A stretch of DNA of 64,000 bases from Pseudomonas sp. GM50 (GTDB lineage Bacteria > Pseudomonadota > Gammaproteobacteria > Pseudomonadales > Pseudomonadaceae), in assembly GCF_000282375.1 (NCBI RefSeq), contig NZ_AKJK01000043.1, forward strand, positions 1 to 64,000, given 5' to 3'. The translations under genes were made by a program, and so were the position numbers. The notes beneath the pieces are model-generated. The model saw only the letters and a list, made by a program, of their open reading frames with translations. It was not told where the DNA came from and made no database searches. This document shows positions 53,703 to 62,852 of the stretch, piece after piece. Each line of letters opens with the position of its first letter. Positions within the stretch are counted from its first letter, which is position 1.

Positions 53703-53777
53703 CGATTTCAAGAACGAACGAATTCAAAGGCAGGGGTTCTAAAATCCCGCTGCCCACTCTTCAAGGAAGCCCCCTAC

Positions 53778-54284
53778 GTGAAATCTCTCCTTGCACTGCT
53801 TTCCCTCGTGGCCCTGCCGGTCCTGGCCGCTGAGCCGACCCTGTACGGGCGTTACGAATACATCGCGCTGCCGGAAATCGGCGGCGAAGTCCTTAAGGCC
53901 AAAATGGACACCGGCGCCCTGACCGCGTCCCTGTCGGCCAAAGACATCGAAACCTTCACCCGTGACGGCGACGAGTGGGTGCGTTTTCGCCTCGCCACCA
54001 AAGGCGCGAGCAACAAGGTCTACGAACACAAGGTCGCGCGAATCAGCAAGATCAAGACCCGCTCCGAAGAAGACGAGGATGACAAGGAGGTGATCGAACC
54101 CACCAAGCGTCCGGTGGTCGATCTGGAACTGTGCCTGGGCAACGTAAAGCGCACTGTCGAAGTCAACCTGACCGACCGCAGCAGCTTCAATTACCCACTG
54201 CTGATCGGCGCCAAAGCATTGCGTGAATTCGGTGCGGCGGTGAACCCGGCACGGCGTTTCACGGCAGACAAACCCGACTGCTGA
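53778..54284 (+). CDS. Retropepsin-like ATP-dependent zinc protease family protein (RimB-like)
   Basis: A 168-residue exported protein with a GTG start: AAGGA stands 10 bases upstream and the product then begins with a signal peptide (VKSLLALLSLVALPVLA, cleavage before AEPTLYG). An in-frame ATG at 53691 would lie in the REP. The mature part has KMDTGALTASLSAK, the D-T-G catalytic triad of aspartic proteases of this DUF785 class, and a conserved NYPLLIGAKALREFG C-terminus. In spite of the family name such proteins are retropepsin-like peptidases. It stands directly before creB, as in P. aeruginosa, so it may share its regulation. Confidence 0.84.
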   Translation: MKSLLALLSLVALPVLAAEPTLYGRYEYIALPEIGGEVLKAKMDTGALTASLSAKDIETFTRDGDEWVRFRLATKGASNKVYEHKVARISKIKTRSEEDEDDKEVIEPTKRPVVDLELCLGNVKRTVEVNLTDRSSFNYPLLIGAKALREFGAAVNPARRFTADKPDC

Positions 54285-54343
54285 TTGACGGCGAATCAGC
54301 CTTGGGGCACCGTTCGCCCACTTAACTAGCGGGCTCGGACGCC

Positions 54344-55024
54344 ATGCCTCATATCCTGATTGTCGAAGACGAAGCGGCGATTGCCGACACCCTGATTTTC
54401 GCCTTGCAGGGCGAGGGCTTCACCACCACCTGGTTGAGCCTTGGCGCAGCGGCGCTCGAGCATCAGCGCGCCACGCCGGCCGACCTGATCATCCTCGATA
54501 TCGGCTTGCCAGACATCAGCGGCTTTGAGACCTGCAAGCAATTGCGGCGTTTCAGCGAAGTGCCGGTGATGTTCCTCAGCGCCCGTGATGCAGAGATCGA
54601 CCGCGTGGTGGGCCTGGAGATCGGCGCCGACGACTACGTGGTCAAGCCGTTCAGCCCCCGGGAAGTGGCGGCGCGGGTCCGGGCGATTCTCAAGCGCATG
54701 GCGCCACGACCGGTGGCGGAGGTGGCGTCAGCGTTGTTTCGCATCGACAGCGAGCGGGTGCAGATCAGCTATCGCAACCAGCCGCTGAGCCTGACTCGCC
54801 ATGAGTTTCGTTTGCTGCAATGCCTGCTGGAACAACCTGAGCGAGTCTTCAGCCGCGAGCAATTGCTCGATGCGTTGGGTGTGGCCGCCGATGCCGGCTA
54901 CGAGCGCAGCATCGACAGCCACATCAAGAGCGTGCGCGCCAAATTGCGCCAGGTGAAGGCTGACGCCGAGCCGATCCAGACCCATCGCGGCCTCGGTTAC
55001 AGCTACAGCCCGGGGCACAGCTGA
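54344..55024 (+). CDS. creB: Response regulator CreB
   Basis: Response regulator of the CreBC (BlrAB) two-component system. The 226-residue product has a receiver domain (D52 phosphoacceptor in LDIGLPD, K in VVKPFSPRE) and a C-terminal OmpR-type winged helix (LTRHEFRLLQCLLEQPERVFSREQLL, HIKSVRAKLRQ). CreB binds a TTCAC-type direct repeat, and a close match lies upstream of creD. Its stop overlaps the creC start (TGATG). In P. aeruginosa creBC respond to penicillin-binding protein 4 inhibition and affect beta-lactam resistance and metabolism. No strong ribosome binding site is seen. Confidence 0.94.
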   Translation: MPHILIVEDEAAIADTLIFALQGEGFTTTWLSLGAAALEHQRATPADLIILDIGLPDISGFETCKQLRRFSEVPVMFLSARDAEIDRVVGLEIGADDYVVKPFSPREVAARVRAILKRMAPRPVAEVASALFRIDSERVQISYRNQPLSLTRHEFRLLQCLLEQPERVFSREQLLDALGVAADAGYERSIDSHIKSVRAKLRQVKADAEPIQTHRGLGYSYSPGHS

Positions 55025-56442
55025 TGCCACTGGGGATCCGGATTTTTCTGGTCTACGTGCTGTTCATCGGCCTGACCGGCTACTTCGTGCTCAACACCGT
55101 GATGGAAGAAATCCGCCCCGGCGTGCGTCAGTCCACCGAAGAGACCCTGGTCGACACCGCCAACCTGCTGGCCGAGATCCTGCGGGACGACTTCAAGGCC
55201 GGCACCCTCAGCCAGAACCGCTGGCCCGAGTTGCTCAAGGCTTACGGTGAACGGCAACCGAAGGCGAAAATCTGGGGAATGCCGAAGAATCAGGTCAACC
55301 ACCGGATTTACGTGACCGATGCCAAGGGCATCGTGGTGCTGGATTCCAGTGGCATCGCTGTAGGTCAGGACTACTCGCGCTGGAACGACGTCTACCTGAC
55401 CCTGCGCGGGGAGTACGGCGCGCGTTCGACGCGCAGCAACCCGGATGATTCGAACTCGTCGGTGATGCACGTCGGGGCACCGATTCGCGACAACGGTCAG
55501 ATCATCGGCGTGGTGACGGTGGCCAAGCCCAACAGCTCGCTGCAGCCTTACGTTGATCGCACCGAGCGGCGATTGCTGATTTATGGCGCCGGGTTGATTG
55601 GCCTTGGTTTGCTGTTCGGTGCGCTGTTGTCGTGGTGGCTGAGCGCGGCGCTGCGGCGGTTGACGGCGTATGCCCAGGCCGTCAGCGAAGGTCGTCGGGT
55701 CGAGGTGCCGCATTATCGTGGCGGCGAGCTGGAACAACTGGCCACGGCGGTGGAGCAGATGCGCACGCAGCTCGAAGGCAAAGCCTATGTCGAGCGTTAT
55801 GTACACACCCTGACCCATGAATTGAAAAGCCCGCTGGCGGCGATTCGTGGCGCGGCGGAGTTACTGCAAGGTGAGATGCCGCTGGCTCAGCAGCAGCGTT
55901 TCGTCAGCAACATCGACAGCGAAAGTGCGCGCATGCAGCAGTTGATCGAACGACTGTTGAACCTCGCGCAAGTGGAACAGCGCCAAGGTCTGGAAGAGCG
56001 GGTGGCCGTGCCGTTGGCGGGTTTGGTGGATGAACTGTTAAGCGCGCAAGCGGCACGAATCGAAGGCAAGCAGTTGCGTGTGGAACTGCAAATTGCAGCG
56101 GATCTGAACCTGCTCGGTGAGCCGTTTCTGTTGCGTCAGGCGCTGGGCAATCTGCTGGAGAATGCCTTGGACTTCACCCCGCCTCATGGCGTGCTGCGCT
56201 TGCGCGCCGAACGAGTCGGTGAACAGATTGAGTTCAGGCTGTTCAACCAGGCCGAGGCGATTCCCGACTATGCATTGCCGCGCTTGAGCGAGCGTTTCTA
56301 CTCACTGCCGCGTCCGGACAGTGGGCGCAAAAGCACGGGGCTGGGGCTTAACTTCGTTGAAGAAGTGGTCAAGTTGCATGGCGGTGCGATGAGTGTCGGT
56401 AATGTCGATGGCGGTGTAGAGGTCTCGTTGCGCCTGCCTTAG
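55024..56442 (+). CDS. creC: Sensor histidine kinase CreC
   Basis: A 472-residue inner-membrane sensor kinase. One membrane segment at residues 5-23, a periplasmic sensor domain (about 25-184, PAS/Cache-like), a second at 185-207, HAMP-like linker, then HisKA with H265 in LTHELKSPLAAIRGAAELL, N-box NLLENALDF near 378-386, and GLGLNFVEEV. Start overlaps creB stop. It phosphorylates CreB in response to an envelope signal. Full family length. Confidence 0.94.
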   Translation: MPLGIRIFLVYVLFIGLTGYFVLNTVMEEIRPGVRQSTEETLVDTANLLAEILRDDFKAGTLSQNRWPELLKAYGERQPKAKIWGMPKNQVNHRIYVTDAKGIVVLDSSGIAVGQDYSRWNDVYLTLRGEYGARSTRSNPDDSNSSVMHVGAPIRDNGQIIGVVTVAKPNSSLQPYVDRTERRLLIYGAGLIGLGLLFGALLSWWLSAALRRLTAYAQAVSEGRRVEVPHYRGGELEQLATAVEQMRTQLEGKAYVERYVHTLTHELKSPLAAIRGAAELLQGEMPLAQQQRFVSNIDSESARMQQLIERLLNLAQVEQRQGLEERVAVPLAGLVDELLSAQAARIEGKQLRVELQIAADLNLLGEPFLLRQALGNLLENALDFTPPHGVLRLRAERVGEQIEFRLFNQAEAIPDYALPRLSERFYSLPRPDSGRKSTGLGLNFVEEVVKLHGGAMSVGNVDGGVEVSLRLP

Positions 56443-56457
56443 GATCGAGCGCGGCCA

Positions 56458-56551
56458 TCGCGAGCAGGCTCGCTCCCACATGGGATTTGAGGCGTACACA
56501 AAAGATAAGCACCACACAATTCCATTGTGGGAGCGAGCTTGCTCGCGATGG
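56458..56551. repeat. REP pair, GAGCAGGCTCGCTCCC type
   Basis: Inverted pair in the 202-bp gap between creC and creD, upstream of the candidate CreB site. Confidence 0.88.
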
Positions 56552-56565
56552 GGCCGGCCCAGTCT

Positions 56566-56581
56566 CCACAAAGTCTCCACA
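56566..56581 (+). promoter_or_regulatory. Candidate CreB-binding (cre/blr) tag upstream of creD
   Basis: TCCAC-N6-TCCAC (56566-56570 and 56577-56581), inside two AGTCTCCACA repeats, matches the TTCAC-N6-TTCAC CreB tag at four of five positions in each half, 64 bp before the creD ATG. CreB control of creD is known in the family. Confidence 0.5.
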
Positions 56582-56644
56582 TTCCCCCCATAAATCTCCC
56601 ACACACCGACTCCAGACTTTCCCCATCCAAACAGGGAGAGTCCC

Positions 56645-58015
56645 ATGAACCGTAGCCTGACCCTAAAACTGGGGGCGATTGCCCTTTTGATTCTGTTGTT
56701 GCTGATCCCGCTACTGATGATCAACGGCGTGATCCAGGAACGGCAACAACTGCGCGACGGTGTGCTCGAAGACATCGCCCGCAGTTCCAGTTACAGCCAG
56801 CAATTGAGCGGCCCGCTGATGGTGGTGCCCTATCGCAAAACGGTACGTACCTGGAAAACCAACGAAAAAACCAACCAGCGTTACCAGGACGTCGGCGAGG
56901 AACGCGGCCGATTGTATTTCCTGCCGGAGCGCTTCGAACTGGACGGCCAGGTCCAGACCGAACTGCGCGCCCGGGGTATCTACGAGGCACGACTGTTTCA
57001 TGCCGACAACCGCATCAGCGGGCATTTCTCGGTCCCGGCGCAACTGGGCATCAAGGAGGACTTCGCCGACTACCGGTTTGACCAACCGTTCCTGGCCGTC
57101 GGCATCAGCGACATTCGCGGCATCGAGAATGCATTGAAACTCGAACTCAATGGCCAGAGCCTGGACTTTGTACCGGGTAGCCAAGTGCGCTGGTTGGGCG
57201 AGGGTGTGCACGTGACGCTGCCAGCGCTGGATACCCGGCAGGCCACGGAACTGGCCTTCGGTTTCGACTTGCGCCTGCAAGGCACCGGCCAGTTGCAGGT
57301 TCTTCCGGTGGGCAAGACTAGCAAGGTTTCACTGGCCGCCAATTGGCCTCACCCCAGCTTCATCGGCAACTACCTGCCGGCCCAGCGTGAAATCACCGAT
57401 CAGGGTTTCACCGCCAATTGGCAAACCTCGTTTTTCTCCACCAACCTGCAAGAGGCGTTGAACAGTTGTGTGTCTGGCGGCCAGTGCGAGGCGTTCAGCG
57501 GTCGCAGCTTCGGCGTGAGTTTCATCGACCCGGTGGACCAGTACCTGAAAAGCGACCGGGCAATCAAATACGCGTTGCTGTTCATCGTCCTGACCTTCGC
57601 CGGTTTCTTCCTCTTCGAAGTGCTGAAAAGCCTGGCGGTACACCCGGTGCAATACGCGCTGGTGGGCGTGGCGCTGGCGTTCTTCTACCTGTTGCTGCTG
57701 TCGCTGTCCGAACACATCGGCTTTGCCCTGGCGTATCTGCTGTCGGCGAGTGGCTGTGTGGCGTTGATCGGTTTCTATGTCTGCCATGTGCTGCGCAGCG
57801 TGCGTCACGGCTTGAGCTTTTCGGCGGGGTTGGCGGCGTTGTATGGCTTGCTCTATGGCTTGCTGAGTGCCGAGGATTACGCGTTGTTGATGGGCTCGCT
57901 GCTGTTGTTCGGGCTGCTGGGCGTGTTCATGGTGCTGACCCGCAAGCTGGACTGGTACGGGATCGGGCAGAAAACCGCGAAGCCTCTGGACTTTGATATT
58001 GGAGCCGTGGAATGA
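56645..58015 (+). CDS. creD: Inner-membrane protein CreD
   Basis: A 456-residue inner-membrane protein of the CreD family (BlrD), the main target of CreBC and involved in envelope stress and beta-lactam response. One N-terminal membrane segment (residues 10-30), a large periplasmic domain to about residue 310, then five or six membrane segments (KYALLFIVLTFAGFFLFEVL and following). GGGAGAG precedes the ATG. The pore or enzymatic nature of CreD is not known. It ends the creBCD set. Confidence 0.93.
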   Translation: MNRSLTLKLGAIALLILLLLIPLLMINGVIQERQQLRDGVLEDIARSSSYSQQLSGPLMVVPYRKTVRTWKTNEKTNQRYQDVGEERGRLYFLPERFELDGQVQTELRARGIYEARLFHADNRISGHFSVPAQLGIKEDFADYRFDQPFLAVGISDIRGIENALKLELNGQSLDFVPGSQVRWLGEGVHVTLPALDTRQATELAFGFDLRLQGTGQLQVLPVGKTSKVSLAANWPHPSFIGNYLPAQREITDQGFTANWQTSFFSTNLQEALNSCVSGGQCEAFSGRSFGVSFIDPVDQYLKSDRAIKYALLFIVLTFAGFFLFEVLKSLAVHPVQYALVGVALAFFYLLLLSLSEHIGFALAYLLSASGCVALIGFYVCHVLRSVRHGLSFSAGLAALYGLLYGLLSAEDYALLMGSLLLFGLLGVFMVLTRKLDWYGIGQKTAKPLDFDIGAVE

Positions 58016-58109
58016 GCCGGTCGTTGGGGTTGCGCGAGGATCAGCGGGTGGGTGAGGTGTTGGCGATGCGGATTGCGGGGTTGTTTCCGGTTGATTCGGT
58101 GTGGTGCAT

Positions 58110-58205
58110 TCGCGAGCAAGCCCGCTCCCACATTGGACCTGAGTTGCTGCACCGATGGTGTGAACAACACAAATCCCCTGTAGGAGCGAGGCTTGCCCGC
58201 GAAGA
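58110..58205. repeat. REP pair (mixed types)
   Basis: TTCGCGAGCAAGCCCGCTCC arm and TGTAGGAGCGAGGCTTGCCC arm face each other between the convergent creD and GST genes; the two arms are of different REP sequence types. Confidence 0.8.
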
Positions 58206-58228
58206 CGGCAGACCAGTCACCGAAAGTT

Positions 58229-58858
58229 TCAGACCTTGGGCATCGTAGCAATCATCGAAGGCCGCTGACTCACCTCAAAATACCACTCTGCAAGCTTCGG
58301 ATTCTCTTTGCGCCACTCCAGATCCGGGTGGCGCAGATCCAGGTAACCCAAGGCACAGGCAACACTGATCGCCGCGACATCGAAATGGCTGGTCAGCTCG
58401 GCAATCGCGTCGGCTTCCAGCAGGGCCAGGGCGCGACGAATTTTGTCGCGCTGACTGTCAAGCCATTCGTCCCAGTGTTTTTCCGGCGCGCGCAGGGCTA
58501 CTTCATAGCGAACCATCACCGCTGCGTCCATGATTCCGTCTGCCAGAGAAGCCAGCGTCATGCGCCGCCAGCGCGCCGAACCTTCACGAGGAATCAGCGG
58601 ATTGCCGACGTGCTGATAGTCAAGGTAATCGAGAATCACCCGGCTGTCGTACAACACATTGCCGTCGGCCAGGCGCAGCGCCGGAATCTTGCCTAGCGGG
58701 TTGTCTTCGTTGAGCGCCGGATCCGGGCTGACCGGCGTGAGCTGGCTGGCTTGCAGCGCCACGCGGTTCGTTTGCCCGGTTTCGTGCAGCAGCACCATGA
58801 CTTTGCGAACGAAGGGCGACGCAGGGCTGTGGAACAAGGTCATGCTGGGAGCGGACAT
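58229..58858 (-). CDS. Glutathione S-transferase family protein
   Basis: A 209-residue GST. N-terminal thioredoxin-like domain with the S/T-type active-site region (LFHSPASPFVRKVMVLLHE near 8-26; the Ser of SPASPFVRKV is the likely glutathione-binding residue) and NPLGKIPAL with the cis-Pro near 57, then DSRVILDYLD (SNAIL-like motif). The C-terminal helical domain follows (RWRRMTLASLADGIMDAAV). Substrate unknown; possibly detoxification. It is convergent with creD. The start at 58858 could instead be five codons on. Confidence 0.9.
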   Translation of the reverse strand: MSAPSMTLFHSPASPFVRKVMVLLHETGQTNRVALQASQLTPVSPDPALNEDNPLGKIPALRLADGNVLYDSRVILDYLDYQHVGNPLIPREGSARWRRMTLASLADGIMDAAVMVRYEVALRAPEKHWDEWLDSQRDKIRRALALLEADAIAELTSHFDVAAISVACALGYLDLRHPDLEWRKENPKLAEWYFEVSQRPSMIATMPKV

Positions 58859-58929
58859 GGGAACATCTCGATCGTGGGCAGTGTCGGCAGCATAGCGCGT
58901 TGACCCGATAGCTCAAGATGGCTTTAACC

Positions 58930-59022
58930 CTGTAGGAGCGAGGCTTGCCCGCGAAAGCGGAGTGCCAGTCGGCATCAGTGTTGAATGACACTCCGCTTTC
59001 GCGGGCAAGCCTCGCTCCTACA
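58930..59022. repeat. REP pair, GGGCAAGCCTCGCTCC type
   Basis: Inverted pair between the divergent-looking gap of the GST gene and the 59-residue membrane protein. Confidence 0.88.
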
Positions 59023-59026
59023 GTTT

Positions 59027-59206
59027 TTAGCGGTGTTGCAGAAATCCGCGCATGGCGAGGAAGGCAGGGATCCCCAGGCCGAGCCAACTCAATGCATCCC
59101 ACACGCCATCGCCCAGCAACGCGGCAAACAGACCCGCGGCGCTGAGCAGGGCAATGACGGTGGGCGTGGCGAAGACCTTCCAGAAGTTCGACTGTCTCGG
59201 TCTCAT
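59027..59206 (-). CDS. Small membrane protein coupled to the PepSY protein gene
   Basis: A 59-residue protein (from MRPRQSNFWKVFATPTVIAL) with two predicted membrane segments (TPTVIALLSAAGLFAALLG and DALSWLGLGIPAFLAM). Its ATG overlaps the stop of the PepSY gene by 4 bp (ATGA), which favours translational coupling and a real gene. Such small proteins often follow PepSY-containing iron-uptake membrane proteins; the function is not known. A longer frame from 59263 lies over the PepSY gene and is less likely. Confidence 0.7.
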   Translation of the reverse strand: MRPRQSNFWKVFATPTVIALLSAAGLFAALLGDGVWDALSWLGLGIPAFLAMRGFLQHR

Positions 59207-60333
59207 GTCGGGCACTCCGCATTCTCGAGCACAGGTTTCGCGACCTTGCGCCGCACCACCCACAAATAAACCCCACTGCCGAGCACAATGATGGTCAGCA
59301 CATCGAGGGTCGCCCAGAGGATTTTCATCGGCATGCCGCCGTAGTCACCGAAGTGCAGCGGCTGCGACATGCCCATGGCATCCATGTACCACGGCCGTTC
59401 GGCCACCGCCGTGACTTGCAGGGTGCTGGCGTCGATCAACACCGGCGTCAGCAGGTGCGAAGTCAGTTGGGTGCTGCCTTTCATGAACACCGCGTAATGG
59501 TGTTCGCTGGAAAACCGCGTGCCGGGGAAGGCGATGAAGTCGGGCTGCATGCCCGGCGCGACGTCTTTGGCGATGTCGAGCAAGCGAGTTGCAGGCGCCA
59601 ATTGAGTCAGCGGCGGCGCCTCGCGGTAAGGCGCGATCATCGCGCTCAGGCTGTCGTTGCGCCAAGCGGCGATCAGTAAGTCGGCGCAGGCACTGATCAC
59701 GCCGGTCACGCCGACCACCAAGGCCCAAGTCAGCGTCACCACGCCGATCAGGTTATGCAGGTCGAGCCAACGCAGGCGGGTGGATTTGTCGTGGCGCACG
59801 GTGGCGAACTTCAAGCGCCGCATGAACGGCAGGTACAGCACCGTTCCGGAGACGATCGCCAGCACAAACAGGATGCCCATGAACGCCAGCAGCAACTTGC
59901 CCGGCAGGCCCGCGAACATGTCTACGTGCAAACGCAACATGACCATCATCAACCCGCCATTGGCCGATGGCATTTCCAATGCTTCGCCGGTGCGAGCGTC
60001 GAGCATGAAGGTGTGGGACGAGTTCGGCTCGGTGCCGGCGGTGGGCGCCATGATGGCGATGACGCCGTTGGGGTCTTCTTCGTCGTAGCCGAAATACTGC
60101 ATGACCTCGCCGGGACGATGCTTTTCAGCCGCGTGCACCAACTGCTGCAAATCCAGCTGCGGGGTATCGGCCGGCATCGATTTCAACTCGGCGGCATCGC
60201 CCAGCAGATGGTCGATCTCGTGGTGGAAGATCAACGGCAGGCCGGTGAGGGCCAACATCAGCAGGAATACCGTGCAGATCAGGCTGGTCCAGGTGTGAAT
60301 GCAGGACCAGCGGCGGATGGTTTTGCTTTTCAT
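59203..60333 (-). CDS. PepSY-associated membrane protein (iron uptake linked)
   Basis: A 376-residue inner-membrane protein of the PepSY TM-helix family. Segments: residues about 10-35 (WTSLICTVFLLMLALTGLPLIFHHEI), about 140-165, 200-225 and 335-360; a PepSY domain occupies the periplasmic loop after the first segment (LVHAAEKHRPGEVMQYFGYDEEDPNG). Family members such as FpvG/FegB reduce or release ferric iron from siderophores; the conserved His and Trp in the segments (HTWTS, FHHEIDH, RLRWLDLHNLIG) would bind haem. It lies 72 bp after the TonB receptor on the same strand; a hairpin lies between them. Confidence 0.85.
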   Translation of the reverse strand: MKSKTIRRWSCIHTWTSLICTVFLLMLALTGLPLIFHHEIDHLLGDAAELKSMPADTPQLDLQQLVHAAEKHRPGEVMQYFGYDEEDPNGVIAIMAPTAGTEPNSSHTFMLDARTGEALEMPSANGGLMMVMLRLHVDMFAGLPGKLLLAFMGILFVLAIVSGTVLYLPFMRRLKFATVRHDKSTRLRWLDLHNLIGVVTLTWALVVGVTGVISACADLLIAAWRNDSLSAMIAPYREAPPLTQLAPATRLLDIAKDVAPGMQPDFIAFPGTRFSSEHHYAVFMKGSTQLTSHLLTPVLIDASTLQVTAVAERPWYMDAMGMSQPLHFGDYGGMPMKILWATLDVLTIIVLGSGVYLWVVRRKVAKPVLENAECPT

Positions 60334-60357
60334 TTCATGGCCTTCAGAAAGACCAAA

Positions 60358-60376
60358 GCCGTCCTCGAAGGACGGC
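60358..60376 (-). terminator. Hairpin between the TonB receptor and PepSY genes
   Basis: GCCGTCCT-CGA-AGGACGGC gives a perfect 8-bp stem on the minus strand followed by TTTGGTCTTTC. It may end most receptor transcripts or set the receptor-to-PepSY ratio. Confidence 0.55.
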
Positions 60377-60405
60377 CTGGTCGTGGCGCGTGTCAGTTCA
60401 GGCGA

Positions 60406-62835
60406 TTACCACTTGTACGTCGCACTGGCGACAACGCTGCGTTGGTCGCCGTAGTAGCAGTAGAAGCTGTCGCAAGTGGAGATGTAGTCCTTGTCGAACA
60501 GGTTGGTGGCATTGAGTGCCAGTGATGCACCTTTCAGACTGTTATCCAGACGGCTCAAGTCGTAATGGACCGCCGCGTCGAACACCGTGTAGGCATCAGC
60601 CTTGCCCAGCCAGGTGTTGCCCTGGTCGCCATAAGTATTGCCGGTATAACGTGCGCCGGCACCGATGCCGAAACCATCCAGCACACCGTTGTGCCAGGTG
60701 TAATCGGCCCACAGCGAGGCTTGCTGGTTAGGCATCAGTTGCAGGCGATTGCCTTTGAAGTCACCCTTTTGTACTTCGGACTTGGCCAGGGTGTAGGCGG
60801 CGATGACTTTCAGGTTGTCGGTGACGTCGGAAACGGCTTCCAGCTCCAGGCCTTTGACCTTCACTTCGCCGGTCTGGCTGGTAATCGAGACATTGTCCGA
60901 GTTGGTCGTGGTGACGGAGACGTTTTTCTGGGTCAGGTCATAGACCGCAGCCGTCAGCAGAGTGTTGCTGCCCGGCGGTTGGTACTTGATGCCCAGTTCC
61001 CACTGCTTGCCTTCAGTCGGCTTGAACGACTCGGTCGGCGATGACGTGGCTTTGCTGGTCGGCTGGAACGACTCGGCGTAGGACAGGTAGGGCACTAGAC
61101 CTGAGTCGAACACATAGCTGATCGCTGCGTTGCCGCTGAATTTTTTGTCCCGTTCGGTGTTGGTGGCATCACCCTTGTTGAAGAATCTGGTGCCCGTGTG
61201 GATCCAGTCCTCACGACCGCCGAGAGTCAGACGCCATTGGTCGAGGGCCATTTGGTCCTGGACGTACAAACCGGTCTGGTAGGTCTTCTGGTCATAGTCA
61301 TAGAACGCCGTCGAGCGTGACGGGCGAACGATCGGCTGGCCATAGATCGGGTTGTTGACGTTAGTGGTCAGACCGTCACCGAAGATCGAGGTGTAGTTGG
61401 TATTGGTGCGCTGGTGATCAAGGCCGATCAACAGGGTGTGACGGATGTCGCCGGTCGCGAAGTCGCCCTGGAAGTTGTTGTCCACGGCGAACTGGCTGAT
61501 GTCCTCGTCGACACTGGTGCTCGAACGACCCACGTTGCCCTGGGCGTCGACCTGAGTGAACGGGTAGGCGCCCGGCGTGAGAGCCTGGAAGGACAGGTCC
61601 GACTTGGTGTAACGCAGGTTCTGCTTGAACTGCCAGACATCATTCAAACGATGTTCAAAGGCGTAGCCCAGTGCGTAATAGGTGCGGTCGTAGTATTCCC
61701 AGTCCGGGTCACCAAGGTTTTTGTGATGGGAGATATTGCCGAGCGGCGAATGGATCTTCGTGCCTTGCACTGGCAGGAACTGGCTGGTGATGCCTGTGTC
61801 GTCGCGGGTAAATTGCGTCAGCAGCGTGAACTTGGTGTCAGGGTCGATGTTCCAGGTCAGGCTCGGTGCGATGTTGTAGCGTTTGTTGTCTATGTGATCG
61901 ACCTGAGTTCCGCTGTCGCGCAATACACCGCTCAGACCATAGGTAAACCGGCCTTCGTCATCGATCTTGCCGGTGCTGGCGAAGTTGATTTGACGATGGT
62001 TGTCGCTGCCGTATTGCAGCTGGATTTCATGGCTCGACTCGGCGCTGGGACGGCGGCTGACCATGTCCAGCAGGCCGCCCGGCGGGGTCTGGCCGTAAAC
62101 CGAAGAGGCCGGGCCGCGCAACAGGGCGAGGCGATCGAGGTTCCAGGTTTCCTGTTTCGGATTGGCGTACACGCCTTTTGGCAGTGGCAGGCCATCGAGG
62201 AATTGCGTCGGTTCGAACCCGCGCACGAGCAACCAGTCGGCGCGGGTATCGCTGCCGTAGCTGCTGGCGACGATGCCAGGCATGTAGCGCACGGCGTCAT
62301 CGAGGTTTTGCACACCGCGATCTTCCATTTGCTGGCGGGTGGCGACGGAAATCGAACGCGGCGCTTCAACCAGCGCGGTGTCGGTCTTGGTGCCTGCGGC
62401 GGTGCGCGTGGCAACGTAACCTTCGACCGGGCTCCAGGCAGTTTCCGCATTTTCCAGGCCAATGACGGCGGTTTCCGGCAAGGCCATCACACCTTCGGGC
62501 ACGGCCACCAGGCTGTAGGTGCCGGCGCTGCTTTGTTCCAGTTGCAGGCCGGTGCCGCGCAAGGCTTCTCGCAGGGCGCCGGTGGCGTCGAACTGACCCT
62601 TCACCGGGGCCGAGGTCTTGCCCGCCGCCAGCGATGGATTCAACGACAGCGCCAGGCCGGCCTGGCTGGCAATCTGATTCAGGGTGCTGGCCAATGGCGC
62701 AGCGGGCAGGTTGTAGGCGCGAACGCTGGACGCCTGTTCAGCGGCGATCAGTTGGCTGCTGGCCAGAGGGGCGCAAAGGGCAATGGCGACCGCCAGCAAA
62801 CGGGGGCGCAACACGGTGTCTAGCGAACGGGACAT
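60406..62835 (-). CDS. TonB-dependent siderophore receptor with signalling domain
   Basis: An 809-residue outer-membrane receptor of the FecA/FpvA class. Signal peptide residues 1-32 (LLAVAIALCAPLASSQLIAA), N-terminal secretin/TonB signalling domain about 40-115 (LNQIASQAGLALSLNPSLAAG), plug about 150-275 (TRQQMEDRGVQNLDDAVRYM, VYGQTPPGGLLDMVSRRP) and beta-barrel ending in the aromatic ATYKW. The signalling domain implies control through the FecR-type protein encoded upstream. The ligand, probably a hydroxamate or xenosiderophore, cannot be told from sequence alone. AGGAG precedes the ATG. Confidence 0.92.
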   Translation of the reverse strand: MSRSLDTVLRPRLLAVAIALCAPLASSQLIAAEQASSVRAYNLPAAPLASTLNQIASQAGLALSLNPSLAAGKTSAPVKGQFDATGALREALRGTGLQLEQSSAGTYSLVAVPEGVMALPETAVIGLENAETAWSPVEGYVATRTAAGTKTDTALVEAPRSISVATRQQMEDRGVQNLDDAVRYMPGIVASSYGSDTRADWLLVRGFEPTQFLDGLPLPKGVYANPKQETWNLDRLALLRGPASSVYGQTPPGGLLDMVSRRPSAESSHEIQLQYGSDNHRQINFASTGKIDDEGRFTYGLSGVLRDSGTQVDHIDNKRYNIAPSLTWNIDPDTKFTLLTQFTRDDTGITSQFLPVQGTKIHSPLGNISHHKNLGDPDWEYYDRTYYALGYAFEHRLNDVWQFKQNLRYTKSDLSFQALTPGAYPFTQVDAQGNVGRSSTSVDEDISQFAVDNNFQGDFATGDIRHTLLIGLDHQRTNTNYTSIFGDGLTTNVNNPIYGQPIVRPSRSTAFYDYDQKTYQTGLYVQDQMALDQWRLTLGGREDWIHTGTRFFNKGDATNTERDKKFSGNAAISYVFDSGLVPYLSYAESFQPTSKATSSPTESFKPTEGKQWELGIKYQPPGSNTLLTAAVYDLTQKNVSVTTTNSDNVSITSQTGEVKVKGLELEAVSDVTDNLKVIAAYTLAKSEVQKGDFKGNRLQLMPNQQASLWADYTWHNGVLDGFGIGAGARYTGNTYGDQGNTWLGKADAYTVFDAAVHYDLSRLDNSLKGASLALNATNLFDKDYISTCDSFYCYYGDQRSVVASATYKW

Positions 62836-62852
62836 ACAGCGGCTCCTGAATG

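Noticed and set aside
58016..58109. Short plus-strand frame just after creD (ATG overlapping the stop region)
   Set aside because: It runs into a REP pair and the opposite GST gene; no pattern beyond about 30 residues.
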